From CAYFUF01 sp964346245 (GTDB lineage: Bacteria; Bacillota; Clostridia; Tissierellales; Peptoniphilaceae), in assembly GCA_964346245.1 (NCBI GenBank), contig CAYFUF010000007.1, positions 1 to 54,751 on the forward strand: 54,751 nt of DNA. Direction: 5' to 3'. Below are positions 7,139 to 15,754 of the stretch, piece after piece; within the stretch, counting starts at the first letter, position 1, and the number at the start of each line of letters is the position of its first letter. Under the pieces are notes generated by a model that was not told where the DNA came from, did not search any database, and was given only the letters and a program-made list of their open reading frames with translations. Position numbers and translations under genes: made by a program.

Positions 7139-8251
7139 ATGAGTGCGATCCATTTCGAGTTAGAACATGTCTCTAGTGATTCTGGTGCGAGAGCAGGCAC
7201 AATCCACACGCCACATGGTTCTATAAAGACCCCTGTCTTCATGCCAGTAGGGACAAAAGCAACGGTGAAGACGATGACTCCAGAAGAGCTTGAAGATATA
7301 GGTGCTCAGATCATCTTGGGTAACACCTACCACCTCTATTTGAGGCCGGGTCAAGAAATTATGAGAGCTGCTGGAGGCCTCCATAAATTCATGAATTGGA
7401 ATAAGCCGATATTAACTGATTCTGGTGGATTCCAAGTCTTCAGCTTGACGGATAATCGAAAGATCGATGAGGATGGGGTAACCTTCCGTTCTCACATTGA
7501 CGGTTCAGAACATTTTATCAGCCCAGAAAAATCAATCCAGATACAAAAGGATTTGGGATCGGATATTATGATGGCTTTCGATGAATGTGTCTCCTATCCT
7601 GCTGATTATGATTATACGAAGAGCTCCATGGAGAGGACCATTCGCTGGTTAGACCGTTGTGTTGACGAAGCTAACAATGAAAACCAAGCACTCTTTGGCA
7701 TCGTTCAGGGGGGCTTTTATGAAGATTTGCGGGAAATATCTGCTAAGGAGACTGTTGCAAGGGACTTGCCAGGCTACGCGATAGGTGGCATCAGTGTTGG
7801 AGAGCCGAAAGAAGAGTTTATTCGAATCTTGAAATATACCACCCCATTTTTGCCTGAAAATAAGCCTCGCTATAATATGGGTATCGGGACGCCAGATTAT
7901 CTGTTTGAGTCCGTCCAATATGGCATCGATATGGCTGACTGCGTGCTTCCGACCAGAGTTGCTCGAAACGGCCTCGGCATGACAGCAAACGGTAAAGTGA
8001 ACATCCGCAATGCCAAACACCGTTTGGATTTCACGCCCTTAGATGAAGAGTGCGATTGCTATTGCTGCAAGAACTACAGCAAGGCCTATTTGCGCCACCT
8101 GTTTAGTGTCAATGAAATACTGGGCGCCCGTTTGCTTACCATCCATAATCTCTACTTCTTAACGAAAATGATGGAAGAGATGAGACAGGCAATTTTTGAA
8201 GATCGCTTCCTTGCCTATAAAGAGGAGTTTCTACAAAAGTATGAAGGTTAA
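7139..8251 (+). CDS. tgt: tRNA-guanine transglycosylase
   Basis: Tgt exchanges guanine 34 of GUN-anticodon tRNAs for the queuosine precursor preQ1. The 370-residue protein has the nucleophile region LTDSGGFQVFSL (Asp near 94), GIVQGG and YAIGGISVGEP, the GIGTPDYLFESV motif, and the zinc site CDCYCCKNY followed by the distant His in RHLF. It starts one base after queA, which fits a joint transcript. None of the preQ1-forming genes (queC, queD, queE, queF) are in the window, so preQ1 or queuine may be salvaged or made elsewhere. Confidence 0.97.
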   Translation: MSAIHFELEHVSSDSGARAGTIHTPHGSIKTPVFMPVGTKATVKTMTPEELEDIGAQIILGNTYHLYLRPGQEIMRAAGGLHKFMNWNKPILTDSGGFQVFSLTDNRKIDEDGVTFRSHIDGSEHFISPEKSIQIQKDLGSDIMMAFDECVSYPADYDYTKSSMERTIRWLDRCVDEANNENQALFGIVQGGFYEDLREISAKETVARDLPGYAIGGISVGEPKEEFIRILKYTTPFLPENKPRYNMGIGTPDYLFESVQYGIDMADCVLPTRVARNGLGMTANGKVNIRNAKHRLDFTPLDEECDCYCCKNYSKAYLRHLFSVNEILGARLLTIHNLYFLTKMMEEMRQAIFEDRFLAYKEEFLQKYEG

Positions 8252-8311
8252 GCTGTTTTAGTTCAGCAAATTATATGTTACTATAGATAAAGAATAATCG
8301 AGGAGGTAGAT

Positions 8312-8668
8312 ATGCCAGTACAATCACTGATCATGATGGTTGCCCTATTCGCCATTATGTATTTTCTGATGATTAGACCACAAAAGAAGAAGATGGAAGA
8401 AGCGAACAAAATGCGCTCCGAAATGAAGATTGGCGACAGAATCGTTACAGTAGGCGGTATTCGTGGTAAAGTTACCAATATTACTGATGATTCTTTCGAG
8501 ATTGAAACGGGAAGTGACTTCCAACGCATAGAGTTCTTAAAACAAGCTTTATCCTACATTGTTACGCCGGTTTCTGGTCACGAAGAAATTGCTATTGAGG
8601 AAGAAGTAGATAACGAATCAACCATTGAATTTGTTGATGATGAGGAAGATACAGAAGAACGCTATTAA
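8312..8668 (+). CDS. yajC: Preprotein translocase accessory subunit YajC
   Basis: YajC is a small single-pass membrane protein associated with the SecDF part of the Sec translocon. The 118 residues start with one hydrophobic helix (SLIMMVALFAIMYFLMI) followed by RPQKKKMEE, the family signature. A small beta domain follows (GDRIVTVGGIRGKVTNI), then an acidic tail. The ribosome site is GAGGAGG. The usual partners secD and secF are not next to it; recJ follows after a terminator. A weak TGn-TACTAT -10 (8276-8284) may give it its own start. Confidence 0.93.
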   Translation: MPVQSLIMMVALFAIMYFLMIRPQKKKMEEANKMRSEMKIGDRIVTVGGIRGKVTNITDDSFEIETGSDFQRIEFLKQALSYIVTPVSGHEEIAIEEEVDNESTIEFVDDEEDTEERY

Positions 8669-8675
8669 ACGAAGA

Positions 8676-8704
8676 GAAGAGATGGAGGTTGTCCATCTCT
8701 TTTT
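8676..8704 (+). terminator. Terminator after yajC
   Basis: AGAGATGGA (8678-8686) pairs perfectly with TCCATCTCT (8692-8700), with loop GGTTG, followed by TTTTT. It lies eight bases after the yajC stop and just before the recJ ribosome site, so recJ is probably reached by partial read-through. Confidence 0.85.
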
Positions 8705-8718
8705 CAATAGAGGAAAAT

Positions 8719-10500
8719 ATGAATTGGTTTATAAAATATAAGAAAGATAATCATGCTGCATTACAACAAGTTGAGGGGCTGTCCGCTTTGGATCGAATCT
8801 TGCTCGCCAACCGTAATATAGCAAGCGCTGAGGAAGCTGAACGCTTTCTAAATCCCGTTGTAGAGAATATGCATGATCCTTTTTTGTTTAAGGATATGCA
8901 TACAGCTATAGACCTTATCATGGAAGTACTCTCTAGTGAAGAGCGCATTCGAATTGTTGGCGACTACGACCAAGACGGGGTAGCCGCAACGACGATATTG
9001 GTGAAAGGGCTGAGAGAATTTGCCCAAGATATGGGACGGGATCCGCTAACTAGTGTAGATTATACAATTCCTGATCGAATTGAAGATGGCTATGGCATTA
9101 ATAAGAAAATCATAAAAGAAGCAGCAGCTGATGGGGTAGGCCTCATCATTACCTGCGACAATGGTATAGGGGCGTTTGATGCGGTTACTTATGCCAAAGA
9201 ACTTGGGCTAGCCATCATTATTACGGATCATCACCAGCTGGTACAAGTAGAAGGGGAAGAAGTGTTGCCAGATGCTGATGCAGTCCTTAACCCCCATAGC
9301 CTAGATTCAGGTTATCCTTTTGCTGAATTGTGTGGTGCTGGTGTAGCCTATAAGTTAATACAGGCGCTTTTTGCATCCATCGGCATGACAGCTGAGGAAA
9401 CTCTGCCTTTAATCCAGTTTGCTGCTTTAGGTACGATTTGCGATGTAGTTCCTTTAGTGGGTGAGAATCGAATTATCGCAAAACTTGGTTTGGAGGAGCT
9501 GAATAAGAGACCTAATCAGGGCGTTAGGTTACTGCTTGATCTCAATAGTTGGGAAAAAGAAGTCTCGGTCTATACCGTGGGATTCATTATTGGACCCTGC
9601 ATAAACGCTTCCGGACGCTTATTTACAGCCCGTCTTGGCGTAGAACTTTTCCTGGAGGAAGATTACGATACGGCTTTAGCTTATGGAGAAGAGTTGGTTA
9701 CCTTAAATGAAGAGAGAAAGGAGATGACAAGACTTGGCACTGAATTGGCTCTAGCTGAGGCAGAACGGTATGAAGAAGACAACATTCTCTTACTCTATAT
9801 TCCTGAGGCACATGAATCGATATGTGGTTTAATTGCAGGCAGAGTAAAGGAGAATTTCTACAAACCAACCTTAGTATTCACTGATGCGCAAGATTCAGAC
9901 AAGCAGAATGTCTTGAAGGGGTCTGGAAGGAGTATCGAATCCTACAATATGTTCCAAGAGCTCGACCGCTTCAGAGACCAATATATCAGTTTTGGGGGCC
10001 ATGAGATGGCTTGCGGCATCAGCATAGTTAAAGATTATCTGGCTGATTTGCGGAAATCTTTAAATGAAAGCGAGTCCTTAACAGCAAAGGATCTAACGCC
10101 TTTCATCGAATTTGATATGCCTTTAGATTTTGATCGATTGGATATGTTCTTATTGAAAAACATTGACCGGTTTGCACCTTTCGGTAAAGATAATCCTAAC
10201 CCTAGTTTTGCAGCAAAGTTTTGCAACGTGAGAAGGCTTAGACTTGTGGGACAGAAAAAGAATGTGCTTCAAGTAGAGTTAGAACAGAAAGGACGCAGGT
10301 TCCAGGCGGTCCTCTTCCAAGGAGATGAAAAACTGGAGGAGTTGAAAGCCCTCGATCAAAGTGGGGTTGTGGAAGAAACGTTAGCTGGGCGTGAAAGCGG
10401 TCTTCAATTGGACATTGTGTTCCGTCCAGAACTCAATGAATTTAGGGGAAATACTAGTATTCAATTGCGCCTAATTGATATACGCTTATCCAGAAGATAA
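8719..10500 (+). CDS. recJ: Single-stranded-DNA-specific exonuclease RecJ
   Basis: RecJ degrades single-stranded DNA 5' to 3' in recombination and mismatch repair. The DHH-family core is clear: GDYDQDGVAATT (81-92), CDNGIGA, TDHHQL (DHH at 170-172), the late GHEMACG motif of the DHHA1 part, and a C-terminal OB-like domain. I place the start at ATG 8719 (593 residues), behind AGAGGA; an upstream TTG at 8689 lies inside the terminator hairpin and is unlikely. Many clostridia have secDF before recJ and apt after it; both are absent here. Confidence 0.96.
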   Translation: MNWFIKYKKDNHAALQQVEGLSALDRILLANRNIASAEEAERFLNPVVENMHDPFLFKDMHTAIDLIMEVLSSEERIRIVGDYDQDGVAATTILVKGLREFAQDMGRDPLTSVDYTIPDRIEDGYGINKKIIKEAAADGVGLIITCDNGIGAFDAVTYAKELGLAIIITDHHQLVQVEGEEVLPDADAVLNPHSLDSGYPFAELCGAGVAYKLIQALFASIGMTAEETLPLIQFAALGTICDVVPLVGENRIIAKLGLEELNKRPNQGVRLLLDLNSWEKEVSVYTVGFIIGPCINASGRLFTARLGVELFLEEDYDTALAYGEELVTLNEERKEMTRLGTELALAEAERYEEDNILLLYIPEAHESICGLIAGRVKENFYKPTLVFTDAQDSDKQNVLKGSGRSIESYNMFQELDRFRDQYISFGGHEMACGISIVKDYLADLRKSLNESESLTAKDLTPFIEFDMPLDFDRLDMFLLKNIDRFAPFGKDNPNPSFAAKFCNVRRLRLVGQKKNVLQVELEQKGRRFQAVLFQGDEKLEELKALDQSGVVEETLAGRESGLQLDIVFRPELNEFRGNTSIQLRLIDIRLSRR

Positions 10501-10515
10501 TCCTTAGACAAATGA

Positions 10516-10530
10516 AGGGCAAAAAGCCCT
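10516..10530 (+). terminator. Weak hairpin after recJ
   Basis: AGGGC-AAAAA-GCCCT forms a 5-bp stem 16 bases after the recJ stop. No T-run follows, so it is at best a weak terminator or a 3'-end stabiliser. Confidence 0.3.
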
Positions 10531-10550
10531 CAAATCATGATTTCTGAGAA

Positions 10551-10580
10551 TTGAACCCAGTCTCAATTACGTGTTATAAT
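10551..10580 (+). promoter_or_regulatory. Promoter of the relA operon
   Basis: -35 TTGAAC (10551-10556), an 18-base spacer, and a perfect TATAAT (10575-10580) preceded by TGn (10572-10574). It lies about 50 bases before the relA start. It is one of the best promoters of the window by consensus. Confidence 0.8.
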
Positions 10581-10631
10581 AATCTTTATCAATTGAATTT
10601 GCTAACAAGGTGAAAGGGAAAGGAGGCAACG

Positions 10632-12818
10632 ATGACTATTGATCAATTAATTCAAAACATTCTATCTTATAATCCTAATGCAGACGTGGATTTGATTAAG
10701 AAGGCGTATCATTATGCAGAGGTTGGTCATGAAGGTCAAAAGAGGAATTCAGGTGAACCTTATATTATCCATCCTCTTCATGTTGCCATGATTCTTTCTG
10801 AACTCAAGATGGACGACGCAACAATTTGTGCCGGACTCTTGCACGATATACTAGAAGATACGGAAGTTTCTTATGAGAAAATGGTCGAGGACTTTGGCGA
10901 GGAGATTACCATCCTTGTTGATGGTGTGACCAAACTGAAACAGATTCAGGAAAAGTCGAAATTCGAAAACCAGGTCGATAATTATCGGAAGATGGTTATG
11001 GCTATGGCCAACGATATCCGCGTAATTATTATCAAGTTAGCTGACCGACTTCATAATTTGCGCACACTAGATTACAAGGAAAGAAACAAGCAAATTGAGA
11101 AGGCAAGGGAAACTTTAGAAATCTATGTTCCGATTGCCCACCGTCTTGGTATTTATAAGATTAAGTCAGAACTGGAAGACTTGTGTCTTAAATTCCTTGA
11201 ACCTGAAGCCTATTATGAAATTGCCAACCTAGTCAATAAGAAGTTGACAGAAAGAGAAGATTACATCCAGCAGATTATCGTTGAGCTCGGTGAGAAGCTG
11301 GAAGATTTTAATATCACCTACGACATTTCGGGCCGACCCAAAAGCTTATATTCTATCTATAAGAAAATGTACCAGCAGAATAAAGCCTTTGACCAAATCT
11401 TTGACATGACAGCGATACGAGTCTTAGTGGATTCCGTTAAGGACTGTTATTCCGTTCTAGGTATCGTTCACACACTGTGGAAGCCTATCCCAAAACGGTT
11501 CAAAGATTATATTGCTATGCCCAAACCTAATATGTATCAGTCCCTTCATACGACGGTAATCGGTCCCAAAGGGGAAACCTTTGAAGTGCAGATTCGTACA
11601 TGGGAAATGCACCAGACAGCAGAATATGGTATTGCTGCTCATTGGAACTATAAAGAAGGTAAGTCCAAGAAAACTGAATTTGATGAGAAGCTAACCTGGA
11701 TTCGTCAACTGATGGAATGGCAGCAAAACACGACAGATTCTGATGAGTTTCTAGAAACCTTGAAGGGCGACTTCTTTTCAGGAGAGGTCTACGTGTTCTC
11801 TCCAAATGGTGATGTCATCAACTTACCAAGAGGATCGACGCCGATAGATTTTGCCTATCGTATTCACTCCGGGGTAGGAAACTCTTGCGTTGGGGCGAAA
11901 GTTGACGGTCGCCTTGTGCCTTTAGATCACATACTTGAGAATGGAAATATTATTGAAATCCTTACCTCAAAGAATTCTACGGGTCCATCTAGGGACTGGT
12001 TAAAAATCGCCAAGAGCAATCAAGCAAAGACAAAGATTAAACAGTTTTTTAAGCATGCTAAACGTTCTGAGAATATTGAATCTGGTCGAGAGCTGATTGA
12101 GCGAGACTTGAAAAAGGATGGCTACCGAACATCCGAAGTGATGAAAGAAGAATGGCTAGAAAACATCTGTGAACGGATGAGTTTTTCTTCATTAGATGAC
12201 ATGTTTGCAGCCGTTGGCTACGGTTCTACCTCTATTTCCTCTATCAGTACTAAGTTAAAGGAATTATTCCGAGAGTATAAGATCAAATTAAAAGAGGAAA
12301 AACTGCTTTCAACAGGCGGAAAAGATGAAGGAAAAGTGAAAGCCCGCCTCTATACGCAGAAGCTAAACGATGAGGCTGTCCGTGTGAAAGGCGAGGGGAT
12401 CGAAAACTTAGAGATAAAGTATGCCCAATGCTGCTCTCCAGTTCAGGGCGACCAGATTGTTGGCTTTATCACCAAGGGTAGAGGCATCTCTATACACCGG
12501 AAGAATTGTGTTAATATCGTCAATACTAATGCCCCTGAGCGATTAATTGAAGTCGAGTGGGCCCTAGATAGTGGATCCAAGTTCTACGCTACTATACAAG
12601 TTTTGGCTGTTGACCGGTCCGGCTACTTAGCGTCCTTAGCTGAATTGATTTCGAAAATGGAAATCAACGTTGCGAGCTTGAATGCTAAGCCCAATGAAGA
12701 TCAAACATCACGTCTTATGGTTACGGTAGAGGTCAACAACTCAGACGAGCTCAATGATTTAATGACTCGGATTAACCGGATGCCTGAAACCATTGATGTA
12801 TATCGAATGAAGAATTAA
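10632..12818 (+). CDS. relA: Bifunctional (p)ppGpp synthetase/hydrolase (Rel)
   Basis: This long RelA/SpoT homologue makes and degrades the alarmone (p)ppGpp. The 728 residues contain an HD hydrolase domain with intact HDILED (71-76) and ADRLHNLRT, so hydrolysis should work. The synthetase domain follows (YDISGRPKSLYSIYKKM; PKPNMYQSLHTTV; the EYGIAAHWNYKEG region), then TGS (VFSPNGDVINLPRGSTPIDFAY), a helical and zinc-finger part with CCSPVQGDQI, and a C-terminal ACT domain. Both active sites look complete, as expected for the single Rel of Bacillota. The ribosome site AAAGGAGG is strong. The MBL-fold gene follows by 12 bases. The usual apt gene upstream is absent. Confidence 0.97.
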   Translation: MTIDQLIQNILSYNPNADVDLIKKAYHYAEVGHEGQKRNSGEPYIIHPLHVAMILSELKMDDATICAGLLHDILEDTEVSYEKMVEDFGEEITILVDGVTKLKQIQEKSKFENQVDNYRKMVMAMANDIRVIIIKLADRLHNLRTLDYKERNKQIEKARETLEIYVPIAHRLGIYKIKSELEDLCLKFLEPEAYYEIANLVNKKLTEREDYIQQIIVELGEKLEDFNITYDISGRPKSLYSIYKKMYQQNKAFDQIFDMTAIRVLVDSVKDCYSVLGIVHTLWKPIPKRFKDYIAMPKPNMYQSLHTTVIGPKGETFEVQIRTWEMHQTAEYGIAAHWNYKEGKSKKTEFDEKLTWIRQLMEWQQNTTDSDEFLETLKGDFFSGEVYVFSPNGDVINLPRGSTPIDFAYRIHSGVGNSCVGAKVDGRLVPLDHILENGNIIEILTSKNSTGPSRDWLKIAKSNQAKTKIKQFFKHAKRSENIESGRELIERDLKKDGYRTSEVMKEEWLENICERMSFSSLDDMFAAVGYGSTSISSISTKLKELFREYKIKLKEEKLLSTGGKDEGKVKARLYTQKLNDEAVRVKGEGIENLEIKYAQCCSPVQGDQIVGFITKGRGISIHRKNCVNIVNTNAPERLIEVEWALDSGSKFYATIQVLAVDRSGYLASLAELISKMEINVASLNAKPNEDQTSRLMVTVEVNNSDELNDLMTRINRMPETIDVYRMKN

Positions 12819-12830
12819 GACGAGGTAATT

Positions 12831-13442
12831 ATGGAAATTATTCAAGAAATTACAAGCAAGTTTCAAACAAATGTTTACCTGCTTTTTGATGACGAGTCCA
12901 AGCGAGCGGTGATGATTGATCCAGGCGAGAAAGTACCTGAGATTGAGCGAATTATTGAAGAAAAGGGCTTAAAAGTGGAAAGGATTTTGCTGACGCATGG
13001 CCACATGGACCACATCAGTGAAGTAGAGTTTTATCAAGATAAGTATGGGGCAAAGGTTGGTGCCTATGAAAAAGAGAAGGACTTTTTATTAGATCCCGCT
13101 TTGAATTTGACAAGGACAATGAAACCAGTCTCATTGACCTGCGATGAGTATTACAGCGAAGGCGATACCGTCGAGCCTTTCGGTATTAAGGTTATACCAA
13201 CGCCTGGGCACACGGAAGGCTCATGCTCTTACCTGGTTGGAGACACGTTATTTGCAGGAGATACCCTCTTCTATCAATCCGTTGGGCGGTGGGATCTTCC
13301 TATGGGTAATTTAGCCCATCTTATGTCAACGCTTGAGATGATTTTAGCGCCTGAAAATGAATGGCTTGTCTATCCAGGACACGGACAAGCAACAGACACC
13401 ACCTATGAACGGTTAACTAATCCGTTTTCACCTTACCAGTAG
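12831..13442 (+). CDS. MBL-fold metallo-hydrolase (glyoxalase-II-like)
   Basis: This 203-residue protein has the metal-binding THGHMDHI motif (His56, His58, Asp60, His61), then TPGHTEGS, LFAGDTLF and a late YPGHG His. These are the ligands of a di-metal site as in the YcbL/YqgX-like branch of hydroxyacylglutathione hydrolase relatives. The family acts on thioesters, but glutathione is not expected in such an anaerobe-like host, so the substrate is unknown. It commonly follows relA in clostridial operons, as here, and precedes aspS by 13 bases. Confidence 0.9.
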   Translation: MEIIQEITSKFQTNVYLLFDDESKRAVMIDPGEKVPEIERIIEEKGLKVERILLTHGHMDHISEVEFYQDKYGAKVGAYEKEKDFLLDPALNLTRTMKPVSLTCDEYYSEGDTVEPFGIKVIPTPGHTEGSCSYLVGDTLFAGDTLFYQSVGRWDLPMGNLAHLMSTLEMILAPENEWLVYPGHGQATDTTYERLTNPFSPYQ

Positions 13443-13455
13443 GAGAATATTTAAA

Positions 13456-15234
13456 ATGGAATCTTTACAAGGAATGAAAAGAAGTCATTATTGCGGCACT
13501 TTACGTGAAGGTCATATAGGACAGACCGTTACACTCATGGGATGGGCGCAAAAAACAAGAGATTTAGGTTCTTTGGAGTTTATTGATTTGCGTGATAGGA
13601 CAGGTATTGCCCAACTTGTTTTCAATGAAGAAACGGATAAGAATTTATATGATAAATCAAAGACGGTTAGACAAGAGTATGTTATCGCGGTCGTCGGAGA
13701 AGTCGTGGAGCGACAATCAAAGAATCCTGATTTAGCTACTGGTGATATCGAAGTGATTTGTCGTGAGCTTCGTGTTTTGGACACAGCCAAGACACCACCT
13801 ATTTACATTAAAGATGATGATAATGTTAAAGAAGAAATGCGTTTAAAGTACCGCTACCTCGATCTGCGCAAACAGACTATGCAGAATATGTTGAAAGATA
13901 GGGCAAAGATTACCAGTCTCTTTCGGCATTTCTTAGAAGAGCATGGTTTCATCGATGTGGAGACGCCTTTCTTAGGCAAGCCTACCCCTGAAGGAGCAAG
14001 AGACTACTTAGTTCCCTCCCGCGTTAATGAAGGACAGTTTTATGCTTTGCCTCAGAGCCCTCAGCTCATGAAGCAGCTGCTTATGATTGGCGGAACAGAC
14101 CGATACTATCAGGTTGCCCGTTGCTTCCGCGATGAGGACTTGCGCGCCAATAGACAGCCAGAGTTTACTCAAGTCGATATTGAGATGTCCTTCGTCGAGA
14201 TGGAAGATGTTATCGAGATGAATGAAGAGCTGATTTCCTATGTTTTCAAAGAGTTTAAGGGTATTGAATTAGAAAGACCATTCGAACGAATCAGTTATCA
14301 GGAAGCAATGTCTAGGTATGGATCAGACAAGCCAGACCTTCGTTATGGTTATGAGATCCATGATGTCAGTGGCTTAGCTGAGACTACGGATTTTGATCTC
14401 TTCACGAATGCTGTCAACGGAGGAGACCGGATAAAAGCGATTAACTTCAACGGCTTAGCTCCAGCCTATTCAAGAAAGAAGCTGGATAAGTTGATAAAAA
14501 CAGCTAAGGGAATAGGCGCTAGCGGCTTGCTTTGGGCTAAGCTTGAGAATGGCGAGTTTAGTTCTAGCTTTAACAAGTTCGTTACTGACGATCTAATCGC
14601 TTTTTTAGAAAAAGAAATTAAAATGGGTGACAATGACCTTGTTCTAATGATTATTGGGGAAGAAAATACCACATTAGAGCAAATGGGCATGCTCAGAATT
14701 GAAGTAGCCAATGAGCATGTCGTCTTTAATGAGGATGATTATGCCATCACATGGGTAGTGGATTTTCCTATGTTTGAATATTCTGAAGAAGAAGATAGGT
14801 ACGTAGCAAAGCATCATCCTTTCACTAAACCTCTTCTTGAAGATATCGACAAACTTGAATCTGAGCCTGAGGCTGTACGTGCCCAAGCCTACGATATCGT
14901 CATCAATGGAAACGAGGCGGGTGGAGGTTCCATTCGTATCAATAATGAAGATCTACAAAAAAGAGTCTTTAAGCTCTTGCAATTGAGTGATGATGACATT
15001 ACTAACCGATTCGGTTTCTTTACCGAAGCCCTCCAGTATGGTACACCTCCACACGGAGGCATTGCTTATGGTCTTGATCGCTTTGTCATGCAGCTCTTGA
15101 ACAAGGAGAACATCAAAGACATCATCGCTTTCCCCAAGACTCAATCCGCAACTGATTTATTAACGGAAGCGCCCACAACAGTTACTACTGAACAACTGGA
15201 AGAACTTCATATCTCACTACGAGATAGTGATTAG
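13456..15234 (+). CDS. aspS: Aspartyl-tRNA synthetase
   Basis: AspRS charges tRNA-Asp (or also tRNA-Asn if a GatCAB pathway exists). The 592-residue bacterial-type enzyme has the N-terminal OB-fold anticodon-binding domain (GWAQKTRDLGSLEFIDLRDRTG), class II motif 1 to 2 (ETPFLGKPTPEGARDYLVPSR; QSPQLMKQLLM; RCFRDEDLRANRQPEFTQ), the GAD insertion, and motif 3 (GIAYGLDRFVM). The ribosome site AGGAG is ahead of ATG 13456. hisS, the frequent neighbour, is not present. No T-box leader precedes it, so it is likely expressed with relA. Confidence 0.97.
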   Translation: MESLQGMKRSHYCGTLREGHIGQTVTLMGWAQKTRDLGSLEFIDLRDRTGIAQLVFNEETDKNLYDKSKTVRQEYVIAVVGEVVERQSKNPDLATGDIEVICRELRVLDTAKTPPIYIKDDDNVKEEMRLKYRYLDLRKQTMQNMLKDRAKITSLFRHFLEEHGFIDVETPFLGKPTPEGARDYLVPSRVNEGQFYALPQSPQLMKQLLMIGGTDRYYQVARCFRDEDLRANRQPEFTQVDIEMSFVEMEDVIEMNEELISYVFKEFKGIELERPFERISYQEAMSRYGSDKPDLRYGYEIHDVSGLAETTDFDLFTNAVNGGDRIKAINFNGLAPAYSRKKLDKLIKTAKGIGASGLLWAKLENGEFSSSFNKFVTDDLIAFLEKEIKMGDNDLVLMIIGEENTTLEQMGMLRIEVANEHVVFNEDDYAITWVVDFPMFEYSEEEDRYVAKHHPFTKPLLEDIDKLESEPEAVRAQAYDIVINGNEAGGGSIRINNEDLQKRVFKLLQLSDDDITNRFGFFTEALQYGTPPHGGIAYGLDRFVMQLLNKENIKDIIAFPKTQSATDLLTEAPTTVTTEQLEELHISLRDSD

Positions 15235-15254
15235 AAATGTAGATAGGAGGATCT

Positions 15255-15692
15255 ATGAGAACGAAAGGTTTAGTAATCAGCAATGCCAATAATAAAAGCG
15301 AAATCTTAGTCTATCGATCCGAAGCCTGTGGTAGCTGCTCCAGCTGTGGTGGCTGCGGTGATGCAACACCATCAACTGTCTGGATAGAGAACAGTTTGGG
15401 TGCTGAACCTGGTCAGATGGTTATCGTCGAGATGGATAATGCTGCCTTTATCAAAAATACACTAAAGATGTACTTTATTCCTATGTTGATGTTCGTTGTC
15501 GGCTTACTCGTGACCCACTTTATTCAACAGTCTATGGGTAAGGTGAATGAAGTCATTACCTTGGTTGGTGGTCTGATCACCATGTCCATATTTATCCTAT
15601 TGGGCAAGTTTATTGATAGGAAAGCTGAAGATGAATTAGCACTTAAGATGATACGGGTGCAATCAATCGAAGAAACCATACAAGTACAGTAA
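15255..15692 (+). CDS. RseC/MucC-like membrane protein with cysteine cluster
   Basis: The 145 residues have the layout of the RseC/MucC family (SoxR-reducing system). A short N-terminal domain carries a Cys motif (C25, C28, C31, C34 in ACGSCSSCGGCG), then two membrane helices follow (about 70-90 and 98-120) with a charged tail. In Gram-negatives RseC works with the Rnf/Rsx electron-transport complex or sigma-E. In clostridia similar small proteins occur alone and their function is unproven. The four closely spaced cysteines could bind an iron-sulfur cluster or zinc. It has AGGAGG ahead of ATG 15255 and lies between aspS and glyA. Confidence 0.8.
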   Translation: MRTKGLVISNANNKSEILVYRSEACGSCSSCGGCGDATPSTVWIENSLGAEPGQMVIVEMDNAAFIKNTLKMYFIPMLMFVVGLLVTHFIQQSMGKVNEVITLVGGLITMSIFILLGKFIDRKAEDELALKMIRVQSIEETIQVQ

Positions 15693-15701
15693 TAAGAAAG
15701 T

Positions 15702-15728
15702 ACAACATTCGTCATAGACAAATGTTGT
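15702..15728 (+). other. Inverted repeat between the RseC-like gene and glyA
   Basis: ACAACATT and AATGTTGT form a perfect 8-bp stem around an 11-base loop. It is followed by ATTTCC rather than a T-run. It may be a weak terminator, an attenuator or an operator site just ahead of the glyA ribosome site. Confidence 0.45.
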
Positions 15729-15754
15729 ATTTCCACGTCTAGGAGGAGTTAAGC

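Noticed and set aside
13443..13455. T-box leader before aspS
   Set aside because: Only 13 bases separate aspS from the upstream gene, so no leader is possible.
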